Assembly (NCBI GenBank): GCA_039654915.1
Contig: CM077593.1
Coordinates: 33,760,501-33,824,500 of the forward strand
Origin: Aquilaria yunnanensis
Taxonomy: Eukaryota; Streptophyta; Magnoliopsida; Malvales; Thymelaeaceae
Length of the DNA: 64,000 bases
Direction: 5' to 3'
Shown: piece after piece, positions 12,943 to 25,939 of the stretch
Layout of the letters: each line of letters begins with the position of its first letter
How positions within the stretch are numbered: position 1 is the stretch's first letter
The notes under the pieces: generated by a model
Told to the model about the DNA's origin: nothing
Databases searched by the model: none
What the model saw: only the letters and a program-made list of their open reading frames with translations
Made by a program: the position numbers and the translations under genes

Positions 12943-14099
12943 TATCCCTCAAAGCTTAAAGGGAAACATTAATTTTCATACAAACTAAAAAGCCCAAACC
13001 ATGTTAAATCAGAATTCACTGTGCACCATCCAATTATACCATCAAACCATGGAAAATAGGCAATTAATTGAAATCCTATATATTTTTTTATTTTATCATT
13101 ATCTTCATGCATCTCAATTTTCAACAAGTGTACCAATAAAGGCTCTATCTATACACAAGCTCTTTAGCTCAACATAATTCTAAGGTGATCTTTTATCATA
13201 CTCATGCTTCTAGCATCTTTTTGTGCAGTGATCGACTATTGCATAAGGAAAAGACCCACTTATACTTTAACATTAAGAAATAATGGAGTTGAAATTTATT
13301 CAATTTAAGTTTTCATTTTTCAATCAATCTACCATATTTCTACCAACCAATCAAACCACATAACCAAGCATAAAAACTCACAATCTAGCATGTTTGAAAC
13401 AATATACTAAGCACAGAAATTTTCATGCAAAAATAGCTTCTTGAGATCATCATATACTAGTTTGATAATGATTTGCAAAAACCTTAGAAAACATCAATCC
13501 TACAAGTAAAAGATTACAAGAATTATTTACTTAACACTTAAGTTGAGAACTTAAGAACTATAAAGAAATAATCACTTTTTCCAATCAAATCATGCTCAAA
13601 AGTATGACTTAGAAATAATTTTGCTCAAATTTTTAAAAATTTCAATAAAATCATAAAATAAAATAAATAAAAGAATTCGGGCCTTAAGTTACCTACTTTC
13701 CCATACTTAAGGTGTACATTGCCCTCAATGTACAAGCCTAGAAAAAGCAAAGTGAAAAAAAAAGAGGCATTAGAAACTATTAGCACCCTAAAAAATTCTG
13801 GTTTCTTGGTGTACAATTTTGCAGTTCCATCACTTTTAGAAAAGTTTTGTGGCCTCAAGTTTGATAGATAAAAGCGTACAAGAAAACAAATAGGATTATT
13901 AAAGCAAAATAAATAATAATAATAATAATAACAAACATAAAACTTAAATCAAATGAAATACAGGCATAACAAAATCAAGAACAACCAATGCTCTAATAGC
14001 AGTAGCAATGTCCAAAATATAAGCCCAAAATAAATACATAAATATCCAACGTAACACTAAAATAAAATGAATGTCCTGAATATCTATCATCTGTCATCG
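12943..14099. other. AT-rich interior of element E, no gene seen
   Basis: Low-complexity AT-rich DNA with a short (AAT)n run near 13,915-13,930. It probably continues the 3' region of element E, interrupted by element A. No coding motif was seen. Confidence 0.4.
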
Positions 14100-15690
14100 A
14101 CTTGTGGGTTGGCCTAAGATGACATTGTCACTGGAGGCTTCATGGTAAGGGTAGCAGGGGTGGTCTCCATCTGCATCAGTAACTCAAAATCATTGGCTGG
14201 TCTATTCTCTGTAGCCTGCTTAGTTACCGATATATCATCAGTCATTGCTTCATCGGTCCCCCGAGCTCCATCTAACTACCGCCCATCTTTGGCCTCCTCC
14301 AATTACCTAATCGACTCTACAACAACAAAAATAATAACATTAGCATTGTCACCCTTGACTCTCTCTGCATATGGTTGCTATACCTCCTTACCCTGCTATT
14401 GATCCTCTTGCTTGTCCGTGGGCATCTCAAAGTAATCATTGAAATTGTCATGCTCGGCCTCTTGACTATCTTAGAGTGTAGCCTGTAGCTAGAACAGAAG
14501 AAGCACAAAGAAAGATGGTCCAGCTCTTGTATGTTGCATAAGATATGCCATTGTGGCCTCCTCTAGGCTCAGAAATGATGCTCTAATGATGCAATCTGAC
14601 TCTCCATATCTAGCACCCTGGTGGTCACAAACTCAAGTTGATCCAGGATCAATTGCTGTCTGGCATAAACCACCACAAAGTAGGGGCAATAGTGGATGCA
14701 GGCATAGGTGCAACCGAGATCTCCTCAACATCAATAACGGCCTAGTCCTCTACCTCATACTTCTACTGACTCCACAAAGTGTGCTGGAATGTGCCATCAG
14801 AAAAAGTTCTCTTCTTCAACATCCTCATAGACCTAAAAGACTGTATATTAATTGTTCCTGAAGTGAAAAGCTACTGTGAGATACTTGGCCAATGGAAGGG
14901 TGCAAAGGTTCTTGGCTAGTTGGGTGATGAATGATCCTACACTAATAACGATTGTCCTTGGATTGCACACAATATTTTGAATGAACCAAGCAAATGCCTA
15001 ACTAGGTGGTAGTGGACTATCTTGATCATGTAGTAAAGATAGAGCAAGTCCCTCTTGGTGACCACTCCAGTACTGTCTCTTCATCTTGTTATCGAATGGG
15101 CAACCAAGTAACAGACATATCTGACTATAGGGGATTTTAATGTAGAAGCCCTGGACTTTTTAATCTAATAAACTATCCTTTCATAACTAGTATCTCTCCA
15201 GAACTCAGTAGGGGTAGGAGCACTGCAATCAAAGTCACATCTAGATTTTGCATGCTCTTTTGACTGTATGTGCTCTTAAGAATAAAAACCACACCTCCAT
15301 CCAAGCTCATCCAAGATCATCAAGTAGTTGGTCTCTCCCACCTAGAACTTCACTGTATCTGCTCTAGTCTAGCAAATGTTCTTGGTGTCAAACTCAAAAG
15401 TGCACAAGAACTACATAGTTAACTCGCTGTATGCCAACTCTTGACAGCCAAACATAGAGAGCCATCCGTCAAACTTCACTAACTCTTTCACCTCTCTATC
15501 CAAACCAAGCTAACAAAGTGCATTCTAGTTGATAGACTTATTTGGAGAAAGGGGCTTTGGCACCAAACGGTTAAACTGCTCAATTTGAAAATCCTTCTTA
15601 TACTTAAGCAATGGGTTTGATGACTTCTTCAGCCTCTTGGTTAGAATCTTAGTGTGAATAAGAACTTTAGCTAGTCCCTTCATCACCCTA
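14100..15690 (-). pseudogene. Athila ORF-1-like protein remnant of element E
   Basis: From about 15,690 downward the minus strand reads as one protein with scattered stops. Recognisable stretches include FLCTFEFDTKN near 15,400, SPIVRYVCYLVAHSI near 15,120 and STGVVTKRDLLYLYYM near 15,060. These match the pattern of the Arabidopsis retrotransposon ORF-1 (Athila) family, where the corresponding parts read like a WFLGTFEFD box, RNPTLRYIHRLLA and a GVVTKRELFFLW block. The role of this protein is not known with certainty. The C-terminal part (14.1-14.6 kb) is acidic and low in complexity. Recognition is from memory of the family pattern. Confidence 0.55.
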
Positions 15691-16439
15691 AAAATAACAA
15701 ATGCTTTTCACCAAAGGCAATAGTATTCAACATGCAATCGTATCAACATTCATGCTATCAAAGAGCTCTACTTAAACTAACTAGAACTTCTAATGCATGA
15801 AATGCTCTAATTCAAACTAGGCATTAAGGTGATTAGGCTTCACACCAAACAAATCAATCCATGGATAATGAAATATTCAAATTAGTTTAACTCATGGTAG
15901 TGGCCTTTCTTACAGGCCTAGGCAACCTATTCCACTATGTCACCAAAATTCTACCATCTGAACATATTCAGCAACCAATGTGGGCTCTAGCCAATAATCA
16001 AATTCATAACACAATGTCCTCATCAATTCAATACCCATAATAAACCAAAGTTGTCAATCTAATTACGTGGAACAAGTTCTTCAATTCATTAACTCATCAA
16101 GCCCTTCCATATTTCAAAACAATAGCCACAAGTAACCAAAATTTAGAATCAAGTCATAAACTCAAATCCAAACTTAATGACAATAAGATTTTAGCCCAAA
16201 ACATCAAATAACACTACTCATTACAAGAAATCATCAAAATCATCTTGAAATTTGCAACAAAGGTTAGAGAATTTTACCTGTACAGAGAGAAAGTAAGAGA
16301 GAGAGAGAAGTGAAAATCACTGCTATTAGACTCTGAAACACTCCTATAGCAAAGGGAAACCTTGCCCAATGGTTATGGAGACTAGGGTAGAGATTTGAAG
16401 GTGTAAGGAAAAACCAAATTAGGTTTCATGCGAATAGGG
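15691..16439. other. AT-rich sequence of element E, no gene seen
   Basis: No coding motif was seen. Purine-rich runs lie near 16,285-16,310 (GAGA-type). By position it would be leader or spacer upstream of the ORF-1-like remnant. Confidence 0.35.
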
Positions 16440-16985
16440 TAAGTGAAAAAATCATGTGCCAATGGGGCGGTCAAGGCTCATCATCTCCTTTTTATTTTTA
16501 AGTGGCATAGTCTTGAACACGGGTATGTCACTAATCGTGTCGACAAATACTCTTTAAGACATGGATGTGACTCTAACCATGTTCAATGTTTAAACCTTAA
16601 AAATTTTCAAATACAAAGCAATATTATGATCTTGATCTTGGGCAATGACCAAGACTATGTTTGAGAAACATGCTTTTAAACATAGGCATGATCAAAATCG
16701 TGTTATAGGTTTGAAGCTAAATTTTTTTTGAAAACATGGGACAATCATGATCATTACCACTAGCATGACGACAACCATGTTTAGGGGAGCATGCTCTTTC
16801 GCAAAAATGTGTTTGTACACGTGTTCCCTCTCTAGAATTTTTTTGCCTACGAAAAACACCGTTATGAACATGGGTGTGTCCATGGCTGTGTTTGATCTCT
16901 TAAAACTAAATTTTAAAAATTCTTTAAAAATTCAAGTTACAAACCCGTCACGCTTGTTTAGGAGAGTGTCAGGCCCCTAAAACTT
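16440..16985. repeat. Degenerate repeat of a CATGG(G)-type motif
   Basis: A motif of the form acatggGcrTGac followed 10-15 bases later by catgttt recurs about six times (near 16,520, 16,560, 16,630, 16,685, 16,735 and 16,865) at roughly 50-100-bp spacing. A related stretch occurs at 5,405-5,500. Such text is known from noncoding parts of Athila-type elements, so it fits element E. Confidence 0.4.
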
Positions 16986-19900
16986 AATTTTCCTAAAAAG
17001 AAAGCTTACCTAGGAATGACCTTAGAGTGTCTTTGTACCTCTTATTCCAAAAAAAAAAAAAGAAATTCCTCCAATTTGAATCAAATCTCTTGATTAGAAT
17101 TACGCTCAACCAATATCAATGATTTTGTAGGACATTCAAAAGAACTAGCATAAATTTAAAAGAAAGTAGAAAATAAAAACTGAATAAAATGATAATATAT
17201 AATATTTGCTTAGGTTGCCTCCCAAGAAGCACTTGGTTTAACATCATCGTCCTGACATCATCTTGATCCAATCTCAGTGGTTCTTCCTTTTTCTTCATAA
17301 TCTTGGCTTCTGCATGACCATTTGCCTTTTGATGAAAGGTTAAATTGTACGATCCTCACAAATTCGGTTTAGTGTTGGCCAACAAAGCACCTTACAGCAT
17401 TTTTTAAATTAATCTAACTAGCTATACCAATTGCATTTCCAATTTTAAAGGCTTGTTTGTTGATTCCTCAATAGCGACTCTATTGCCTTAAACCAAGAAT
17501 CAAAACTTTGGATGTACTTTTTAATAGTTCTTCCACATTTTATCTTATTTCCTAAGGTGATGGTGGTCTAGGCTAAAAACTTAGCAATTGTTGTTGCCTT
17601 TGATTATTCTAAGAAAAATTTGAGTGGTTCCTCTATCCTAGATTGAGGCATCCACTACCTTGCCCAGGTACTATAGGGCCTACATCACTCAAATATAAAG
17701 AGAGGCCTCCCAGGATCTTTGGTTAACTCCTTATTAAGTCATTACAAAGTGGAAGCTCATTTTATATACTTCTATTTCCATTTTGATGTGTGATGGTTCC
17801 ATAAAACATGCACTTGCTCTTAATCTTTCTAACTTAATTCTAGCAATAATCATACAAGAGTAGCTTTAGTATTCATTTTAAACACAAAACATACAATAGG
17901 AAACATGACTGGCTAGCACTTAAAAATAATATTAAAATAATACTAAAGCATAAAACATATATTTCCTTTCACCGCATTTAAGTAATTGTCCCTTATACAT
18001 GTCCTCTACCATGTGGACTGATACATACTAGTTTCTTCATCCAAGTTAGACATAATGTTACTAGAGGCATCCACTTTCTAAGGCATACAATACCTTATAT
18101 GGCATAAGCATCCTAATATAATATCCATACTATAGGCCTATACTATGTACCTTTTAATACCACAGTGCTTATGGTGTCTAACTCCTTTCAATGCCTTCAT
18201 GCCCAATGTTTACTACCTAGATTGTCCTGAGCAAACAACCAAAAGGTTGATGGGCTCTATATTTATGTTACCCGTATTCCATGAACACTTAGTAAGATTT
18301 TATGTACCTATAAGCAAACACATAGGGCTCTATGCTTAAAGTATACACATAGTTGTGACATTGGATCCATTTACTTTTAGAGCATTCTAGTGGTGATCAT
18401 TTGATGTTAAAGGTCCCTATAGGCTACTCCTTCCTAAATAGTAAGCTCCCAACCACTAGGCCTTAAAATGTATGATCACCTTGTTCCAGGGCACAATAGA
18501 GCACCTTATCTTTAATTTCCCTCTTAGTTCTATTTTGTAAGAGAACTCCAGGTTTCCATTTTTGTCAAGAGAACCTACCTAGTCTTTATTCTCTTGAAAA
18601 TTATTGACTTATAGCTAGTATATTATTAGACTTGCTAGTATTCCACCAACATCCAATTTACTTTTCCCTTTTATATGTAGAAGTTAGTATATTGGTCCAT
18701 TTGCCGATTTGTGTCAGATATGAAGTAATACCCCCTAAGGACTCTTGACTTATTTAGGGCACCCTTAGCTCTATAAGCACCTGTGAGGGTCTCTTAGGTA
18801 TCCCAAGGTCTTTAAGTCATTTAACACTCTTTAAGCATCATATATTCAGTTTGTGCACATTAGGTGTCATCGGGGCAGTAAAGTGCCCCCACACCTTTAA
18901 GTGCCTCTTGGTCACCCTTGGTGCCCACACCTATTGCCCACCTCAAGGTTTGCCCTCGGGGCAGCCTCTTGGATCAACCCTTAGCGTGTTTAGGCATGCT
19001 AGCAACAACATAAAGATATTGTTTGTTCCTATCCTAGCCTTATACCTTTGGGCACCTGGATAGACACACACACACACACACTTGGGAACACCCCCAATAT
19101 ATGCACCATGCCCTTAGGCAAGTGCTGCTTGTTGTAGCCCTGGGAGGCCAACCCTATGTGTATCTAGTATACTCTTGGAGTAGCTAATCACTTACAAAAA
19201 CATGGTACACTTACCATATTGGCGACCTTCTATCAACATAATTGCTCCAAAGTCTAGTTACGTTCCACACTAATTCCAGTTGTGAACTACCTTACCTTAC
19301 TTACTCTTCTTATGCTTATTTTTGGAACAATGTAGCTATCCCATATACAAATTTTTTAACTAACATTAATATAACTAAGCAAGAGATAACTGAATTTAAC
19401 CCTTATCTTAATAATATTAAATGCAAGCATTAAATGTTTTAGCCAATGTCTCGACTATTTCAATTTTAGTCTCTTCTAGGGTCTTCCTGTAATAGCTTAT
19501 AATTACCTATAATTGATCATTTAACAATAAGACAAAACATTCCTAGGCCAATAATTAACAATCTACCATGTGGCTTAATTGGCTAAATTAACCCTTTGCC
19601 TTGGACTTCTTTAGACACTGACCCTTATATTGTTTCTTACCACTAAAATTTTTTCTTATTGCTAGCTTCCCATATTATTCTACCAATTAAATGGTAGAAA
19701 TTATTTTGCCCATCTCAACCGAATTAATAAGAAACAGAAACAAGGACTAAAGCAACAAGGAACCGAGCTCCATATTCAGTCACAATTGTTTGTTCTACCC
19801 TACAGTTTGTCTCTTGTAGCTTCCTTCACTTAATTTCTAATTAAATCGAGGGTAACAATTTCATTCATCTCTAGCCCTATTTAATCGAATTAAAACACCA

Positions 19901-20920
19901 AAAAAAAAAAACAAGGAACAAAATCATTCCCTTACCTCACCACAATAATAGGACCCAATTTCCTTGTGGTTCAAGTTGTTTTTCCAAGCTTCCCATGCTT
20001 GGCTAAACTAATAAGCATACAATGAGCTAATTTAAACAATTATTCTAGAAACTACAGGTTTGAACTAAAACCAAAAAATTTAGAGGTAATTGAACCATAG
20101 CTTACCTAAAAAAATTAAGCTCAAACTCTAGCTCCTCATGCTACAAAACTAGTTTGTCACTAATTTCTTTTAATTTTTGTAATTAATTTAGCTAGGTAGA
20201 GCTCGGATGAGTTTCATTTATGGTGTTTCTTGGTTGAAAGAAAAGTTTCAGTTAGGAAAAAGGGATCAGGCTGAAGCTAGAAGGAGCAGAAGTGGACTTG
20301 TCAACACCACTACTTGGTGTCTTAAAGATTAGGTGCCATGCACCTAGTGCCACATTTGTTAGTTACTCAGATGTTGGGTCCTTGTTTGTAACATTCTAGA
20401 AACCTAACGATCAAATCCAATATTAAGCCGCACCTCATTATTTCACAAACTTAATTGCATGTCTAGTCCCTACCTTTCATGAACGTGCAATTTAGTCCTA
20501 GGTCTCCAAGGGTTACATTTAAACCACCTATGAACAATCTAGTCAATACTCAATTTCACAAAGATAGAGCAAGAATCATGAAATTCCACAACATCCTAGA
20601 TGTCATATTTTTCCATCATCTATTTAACCATGTAATAAAAATGAGTCATTATGTGCAATGATAAAAATGCCCCTCTTGGCCTAATTTGTCTAAATGACCA
20701 AATTTACCTTTTTTTAGTTGTCATACAGTACAAAATCGAGACTTTAACTTACACATAATATTCTAAGCTTTATAATTTCTAAAATAACCTTGTTACCTTA
20801 GGAATTTGGGTCTCCTGTAGGTTAGGTCATCATAGGATTATGCATGTTGTTGTACAGATTATACTGCGGTCTTGAAGAATTCCCCACAAAATCCACCTAT
20901 TCAGGTTTACTCTTGCAATT
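16986..20920. other. AT-rich region between E gag and E ORF-1, no pol found
   Basis: Pol would be expected here but no RT, RNase H or integrase motif was seen on either strand. The stretch includes a (CA)n run at 19,064-19,081, a cluster of tccctagg-like text around 18,700-19,000, and LTR-like AT-rich DNA at 19.4-20.8 kb. A deletion of pol plus insertion of another repeat is the simplest reading. Confidence 0.4.
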
Positions 20921-20924
20921 ATAT

Positions 20925-21779
20925 GTTTGACAATCTTGACTAAAATAACCATCCCCACACAAATCACATTGCATCACTGTAACTTGTTTCTGAGCAATAG
21001 CAATACCATCAACTTTCTTTGACAGAACTTCCACGCGACTAGCTAACACAAAAATTGCATCACAACTTTGAACTGAAGCTGCTCTGTTTGGTTTAATTTA
21101 GGAAAGACAATTGCCATTGGAAATTATTCATTGCCATTTCCTCAACAAGTTCCTGACGTGCTTTTAGGGATTTATTAGTCAGAGTACCACTAGCCACGAC
21201 ATCAATCATCTCTTTAGAATGATAATTCAGTCTATTGTAGAATGTCTGAACTTGCAACCAAGTGGACACTTCATGGTGTGAACACTTTCTCAATAAATCC
21301 TTAAATCTCTCCTATGTATCATATAGTGTATCTGAATCCAACTTAATAAAAGTAAAGATATCATTACAGAGCTTTGCAGTCATAGTTGGAGGAAAACAAT
21401 TCATCAAAAATATTCCAACAAAAGCATTTTAAATGGTAATAAAAACTCTTAGAAGTGAAGCTAACCATTGTTTTGCACTTCCGTTTAAAGAGAATGGAAA
21501 CAACCTCAATCGAATACTATCCTCACCAGCTCTATTAATTCAGAACATGTCATATATCTCCAAGAAACTAACAATATGAGTATTTGGTTCCTTATCTACT
21601 AAGCCATCAAATTGAACACGGTTCTGAACGATCTTAATAGTATTTAACTTAATCTCAAAATTATTGGCACTGCTAGGAGGTCTGACAATACTTAATTCTA
21701 TCCCTTCAAGTGATAGTTTAGTGTAATTAGACATAGTTTGAACTGGATTTTGTTCCTCCATGTTCAACTACTCTTGATT
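20925..21779 (-). pseudogene. Gag remnant of element E (Athila type)
   Basis: The minus strand begins with a MNMEEQNPVQTMSNYTKL-type start at 21,767. It then gives gag segments, the clearest being STWLQVQTFYNRLNYHSKEM near 21,260, followed by VEEMAMNNFQWQ near 21,130. The phrase WLQVQTFYNGL with a downstream EEMA-NNYQW block is characteristic of Athila gag. A zinc knuckle near 20,940-20,980 reads CDLCGDGYFSQDC, so the His is replaced by Tyr. Gag would form the particle. Several stops and frame changes interrupt it. Confidence 0.7.
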
Positions 21780-22044
21780 TTCTTATTCTTGCTTTACTTC
21801 AGAAGATAGTGGTTGTAAATGTAGACTCCTTGTATAGTGAAATCTCCTTAAAGTTCTTTTAATTTCTAGATCCATGTTCCAAACTTTACTATGATTGTTT
21901 CCAAGTCATGCACTAATTCTCTTACAAGAAAAGAATAAGAAATTAACAAAAAAATAAAATAAAACAAGATAATAAAGATAAAAGCACTATAAGAAAATAT
22001 GTGGTTAAACTAATAGAAATCAATATTTTACGTAGCAATCTCAA

Positions 22045-22064
22045 CTATCCTTGACAATGGCCCA
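22045..22064 (-). other. Degenerate Athila-type primer-binding site
   Basis: The minus strand reads TGGGCCATTGTCAAGGATAG. The usual Athila site has the form TGGCGCCGTTGCCGGGGATA. The differences are mainly transitions plus a base shift near the start. It lies between the E gag and the right-hand LTR, as expected. Confidence 0.5.
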
Positions 22065-22239
22065 AAAAAATTAACAGCTCTCAAGCTATACTAACAAAAA
22101 TATTGAGTTATCAACTCTCAATGACATGGAACCTTTAAGCTAACCCCTGTTCCCAGGTTCCTAAATTGATCAATCATAATCTCTTCCTAACCGAAACCCC
22201 AAAAAAATGTATTATTAGTTCTTTAATGCCTAGTTCATT

Positions 22240-22842
22240 TTGGATTAATGCAATTGTATTAATGTGTTATTCAGCTTGGAAATGCAAAATGTTTGTGAAT
22301 TACCTCTAAAGTTGGCTGAATTTACATGTAAAGCCACTCACCCTATCCCGAACCCTACCATACCATTCCCACCTTTACAACTACCACTGAGTAAAGAAAC
22401 CCATCTCCATCCTGGATCTTGATGATCTAGCATCCACTGATTGGCCTTATCACCTTATTATTGCCCCTGCCGCCCCCAGCCAGATCTCCTAGTAAGACCA
22501 CTGCCTTTGCACATGCCTTCAATGATGAGTTAGGCATGAGTTAATATTAGCTTTCATTGATCTTAAAATGCCAACACTTACTAATGGGTTCAAGTATCCA
22601 TCATGCTAACCTTTGACCACAATAACTTAAGATTCCAATATAGTTGATATAGCCACATTCTACAGAAGGAATCAAGTAGCTTTTGTACCAATGATTGACT
22701 ATGATGAATTAAGACTCCCACTTAACAAGGAGGGTGGCTAAATTGATTAAGAATGTAAACATCATTAACGCTATAATCCATTTAAAATAGCCATCACCTT
22801 TATACCAAAAGCTTCATCCTTTTACCTTAGCAAAAAAAAAAA
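22240..22842 (+). other. Possible A-tailed insertion (LINE or SINE-like fragment)
   Basis: Similarity between the two E LTRs stops near 22,240, and the intervening sequence ends in a 12-A run at 22,831-22,842. A 3' poly-A tail without LTRs suggests a non-LTR retroposon fragment. I saw no coding motif and no clear target duplication. Confidence 0.2.
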
Positions 22843-23665
22843 AGTTAGCCATGATAAGAGTAAACAACATATATAAAGATTAAATAAACTTCGATTAAAT
22901 GATCAAAAGTAAGAACAAGAAGAAAATACTTAAAACAAAGCTTCGGGATTAAAAACAAGACAAAACCAAAGAAGAAGAGCTAACTTTGATACAAGAATTC
23001 TAAAATGGGCTAAGAAAAAGCTTAGTTTCATCCTCCCACTAAGCAACCTATTTATTGAGCCTTGGGGTAGGAAAAATAGTAAATGGTAAGTTAGAATAGT
23101 TAAGGTAGATGAATACAAGTCAACAAGGGCGGTCTAAACTTCTTTTAATTTTTTGACCACCATACACATTGATTCAGCTCTTCCTCAAATCATGAGATCT
23201 GTAGATCTCGTATTTAGCTTCGAAACAATAGCTTGATCAGTCAAAACTGACATCTATAACCCAAGTTATGATTTTTCTACCAAAATTGCTCTTCAGTGTG
23301 CGGTAGAACAGATGATCTCAATTATAATTAGATTTCAATAATGGAAACAATCAAACTAGTTCTCAGCATGTGAAGTATAGTTGAATATCTATGTGTTGGA
23401 TTTCAAATGAATTTAAAAATCAATCATTTTTTACATCTACTGCTCCAAATATGATTTTTCTTGTAAATGGTCACCAAGTGCGCGAATTTGTTGGAACTAA
23501 TTCTGCTTACAATCCAAATTTGGCCTCCTCTATCTCTCAATTAGGTTGGACCATGAACTGAAAATTGTAAACATTTTGAGGCCTTGATCATTGGTCCAAG
23601 AACTATAACATATCATGATTTTATCCACCAACATAAAAAGTAGTTATTTACCATATTTTATAAAT

Positions 23666-23792
23666 ATGGATGAATGGTAACCCGCATATGAATAGTTGCC
23701 ACCATATGAACAATGAAACACGATGAACAGTGACCCCATGTATGAACAGTAAATATGTATATGAATAGTAAATATACATGAATAGTAACCTG
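23666..23792. repeat. Short tandem repeat with tatgaacagtaa core, about 7 copies
   Basis: The core yATGAAyAGTrA recurs near 23,668, 23,686, 23,704, 23,721, 23,737, 23,757 and 23,776 at about 16-20-bp spacing. The copies differ at 1-4 positions. It lies inside the presumed E LTR. Confidence 0.6.
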
Positions 23793-24271
23793 GTGGAATA
23801 ATTGCTCAAATTATAGAAATTAATCATACTCAAAGTATATAATGATAATTTAAACCCTTAATAGCTATACAATTATGAGTATTTATCAAGTACATTTTTA
23901 TTTTAATTAGGGAATTTAGAACTTATGGTACTTTGATATTATAGGTAATTAGAGTGAGAGGTGCACCTAAATTTTCTTTTTTGGCTAAATTTTTAGAAAC
24001 AATGATGTATCTTAAATCTTCTATGGCTAAAAAGGAGGCAGTCGAAGTCAGAGCAACAGGTGGCAGTTGCTTTGCCAGGAAAGTGGGGCATAGTGGGCAT
24101 GGTGAAAACTAAAACTGAATGGACAAATTAGTAAGACATACCGATTAGTGAAAAAGAAAATAAAGAACAACAATAGTTCAAGTGTTTATGGTAGTTTTAC
24201 ACTTTATTGAAAGCTTATCTAATTAAAACACATAGAACTATCAGTTTTTTGTTACTTTTGATAGCAAGATC

Positions 24272-25633
24272 TGTTAGTGTTGTGCCTAAAAGCCAACCAT
24301 GAGATAATTGTATTTTTGCACATTGAGTCATGATATTTTATTAAGGCATTAATCCAGCAATTACGCTTGTTGTTTTGTTTCTACGTAACGTAACAAACAT
24401 AATTGTAACCCTAGAATAATTATATTCTCAAATGTCCCTAGTCTAGTATTATTGTGGACTGGGTTACAATAATACATAACAACTAGTATATGTGGAGACT
24501 AATATGAGATATATAGTCTACATATAGGTACAAGTTCGAGAACTTGTTACTGGACCGACCCACTATGAGAACGCTACATGGATCGTTATATGAGTGTCAC
24601 AAGTGATTCTCATAGTGATCATGGTATATGTAGTCCTTTGACCTAAGGTCATCAAGGTTCCCTACATGTGAGTCACATACTTTGATACTACGCTTTGTTG
24701 CTTGTAACTAAGTAAACTTGAAGGAGGTCATTGGATATGTCACATATCATTCGGAGGGATTTGTATGATCAAGATGGGATTTGTCCCTCCTATGTAACGA
24801 GAGGGATATCTTCGGGCCCCTTGATAGAGTGAGACTTAGAAAATGCATGGTCATGCTCGGACGAGTTAATATAGGATATCAATGTCATCAATTTAAGTTA
24901 GTCTCGTGCCTAGTCTTGATATCTTGGACAAAGGGACAATGGCATATATGGGTAATGATCATAAAGGTTTAATCGAATCACCGAAAATTTTGTTGCTTGG
25001 GTAGCAATGATGTGTTGCTAGACATTGCTCATTGCTTATGATCATAAATGTGATTTATGATTATTGCCAACGTGGTAAGAGCCTATTAGAACACAAACAT
25101 AAAACTATTTTGATTATTATAGTACATGGGCTAATTATTCAGATTATGGTTTCATGATAATTTCGTGTTAATAATTGGCCCAAAAATTGAGCCATTATTA
25201 AGCCTGAAATTAAAGCCTAATTGGATTAGGGCTTTGAAACCCATTAGGCTTGGAAGTTGAGTCTCACTATATATATAACTTTTAGTGAGAAATTCGCAGT
25301 CTTGCCTTAGCCTCCAAAAAAGAGACAGTCGCACTCTGCTCTTGCTATTCATTGGAGGATGCAAGCTAGCATTGTGAGCATAAGAAAAATGCATCTACCG
25401 GGACGTTCTAGGAGCTTGGTGATTCCGAGACGCTCGTGTAGATACCATAAAGAGCTTGAACTTGTCAACTGTTCAGGTTTTGTGATTCGACTCTACAGTT
25501 GGGTGAGAGATCTCAACCGAAGTTAGGTATGAAAATTTTTGAATACCCGGTTTACCCCGTTTTACTTGGATTTTAGAGGGTTTCAGTTAAATTCCGCTGC
25601 CCTTATTTTAATTGTTCGTAAAATTGCTTGACA
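24272..25633 (+). repeat. LTR-like sequence, solo or truncated
   Basis: It begins TGTTAGTGTTGTGCC. Its first about 300 bp match the reverse strand of 47,160-47,459 closely, so this is a dispersed family with a defined TG end. A TATA-like ctatatatataac lies near 25,268-25,280. I could not define the 3' end or a target duplication, and no coding part follows. Ty1/copia is my guess for the superfamily. Confidence 0.45.
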
Positions 25634-25939
25634 GAAATTGGCAATGCTGAAATTGGAAGTTTGAACCATATTGTTTCTTCTTTGAATAATATAAGTACAT
25701 TGTAGTAACATTGTATTTGATTGGTGAGCTAAATTTCAATGCCTTAATCTAGTACTGTTGTAGATGCTGTAATGCATCGTGGTGAATTTATGTTAGGCCC
25801 TTAAGGTAAGATGATGAGCCAACGAGTGTTAAAAGAATTGGAGAGGACTATAAGCTATATTGCATGACAAGAAAACAAAGTTCTATATGAAAACCTTTCT
25901 TTGCTTCATTAAGAAAATATTTGTGGTCATGTTTTTGTG

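Larger units (their letters stand above)
4394..23888 (-). mobile_element. Decayed Athila-like Ty3/gypsy element (element E)
   Basis: Four signals read the same way on the minus strand. These are a gag remnant (20.9-21.8 kb), a degenerate Athila-type primer site just before it (22,045-22,064), an Athila ORF-1-like remnant (14.1-15.7 kb), and a repeat shared by the two ends (near 4,394-4,880 and 22,072-22,240). Without the nested element at 5,912-12,942 the unit is about 12.5 kb, plausible for Athila. I could not find pol between gag and ORF-1; about 3 kb of unrelated sequence sits there instead. The outer ends are inferred from LTR similarity, and no target duplication was found, so both borders are uncertain. 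Confidence 0.5.
22072..23888 (-). repeat. 5' LTR remnant of element E
   Basis: The first 170 bp align with the left-end repeat at 4,394-4,880. The middle appears interrupted by an A-tailed insertion (about 22,240-22,842). The outer end is placed at ...gagtatttatca by analogy with Athila LTR starts (TGATAAATAC on the minus strand). The border and length are uncertain. Confidence 0.4.

Noticed and set aside
13915..13930. (AAT)n run
   Set aside because: Ordinary AT-rich microsatellite.
19064..19081. (CA)n run
   Set aside because: Ordinary microsatellite with no associated feature.
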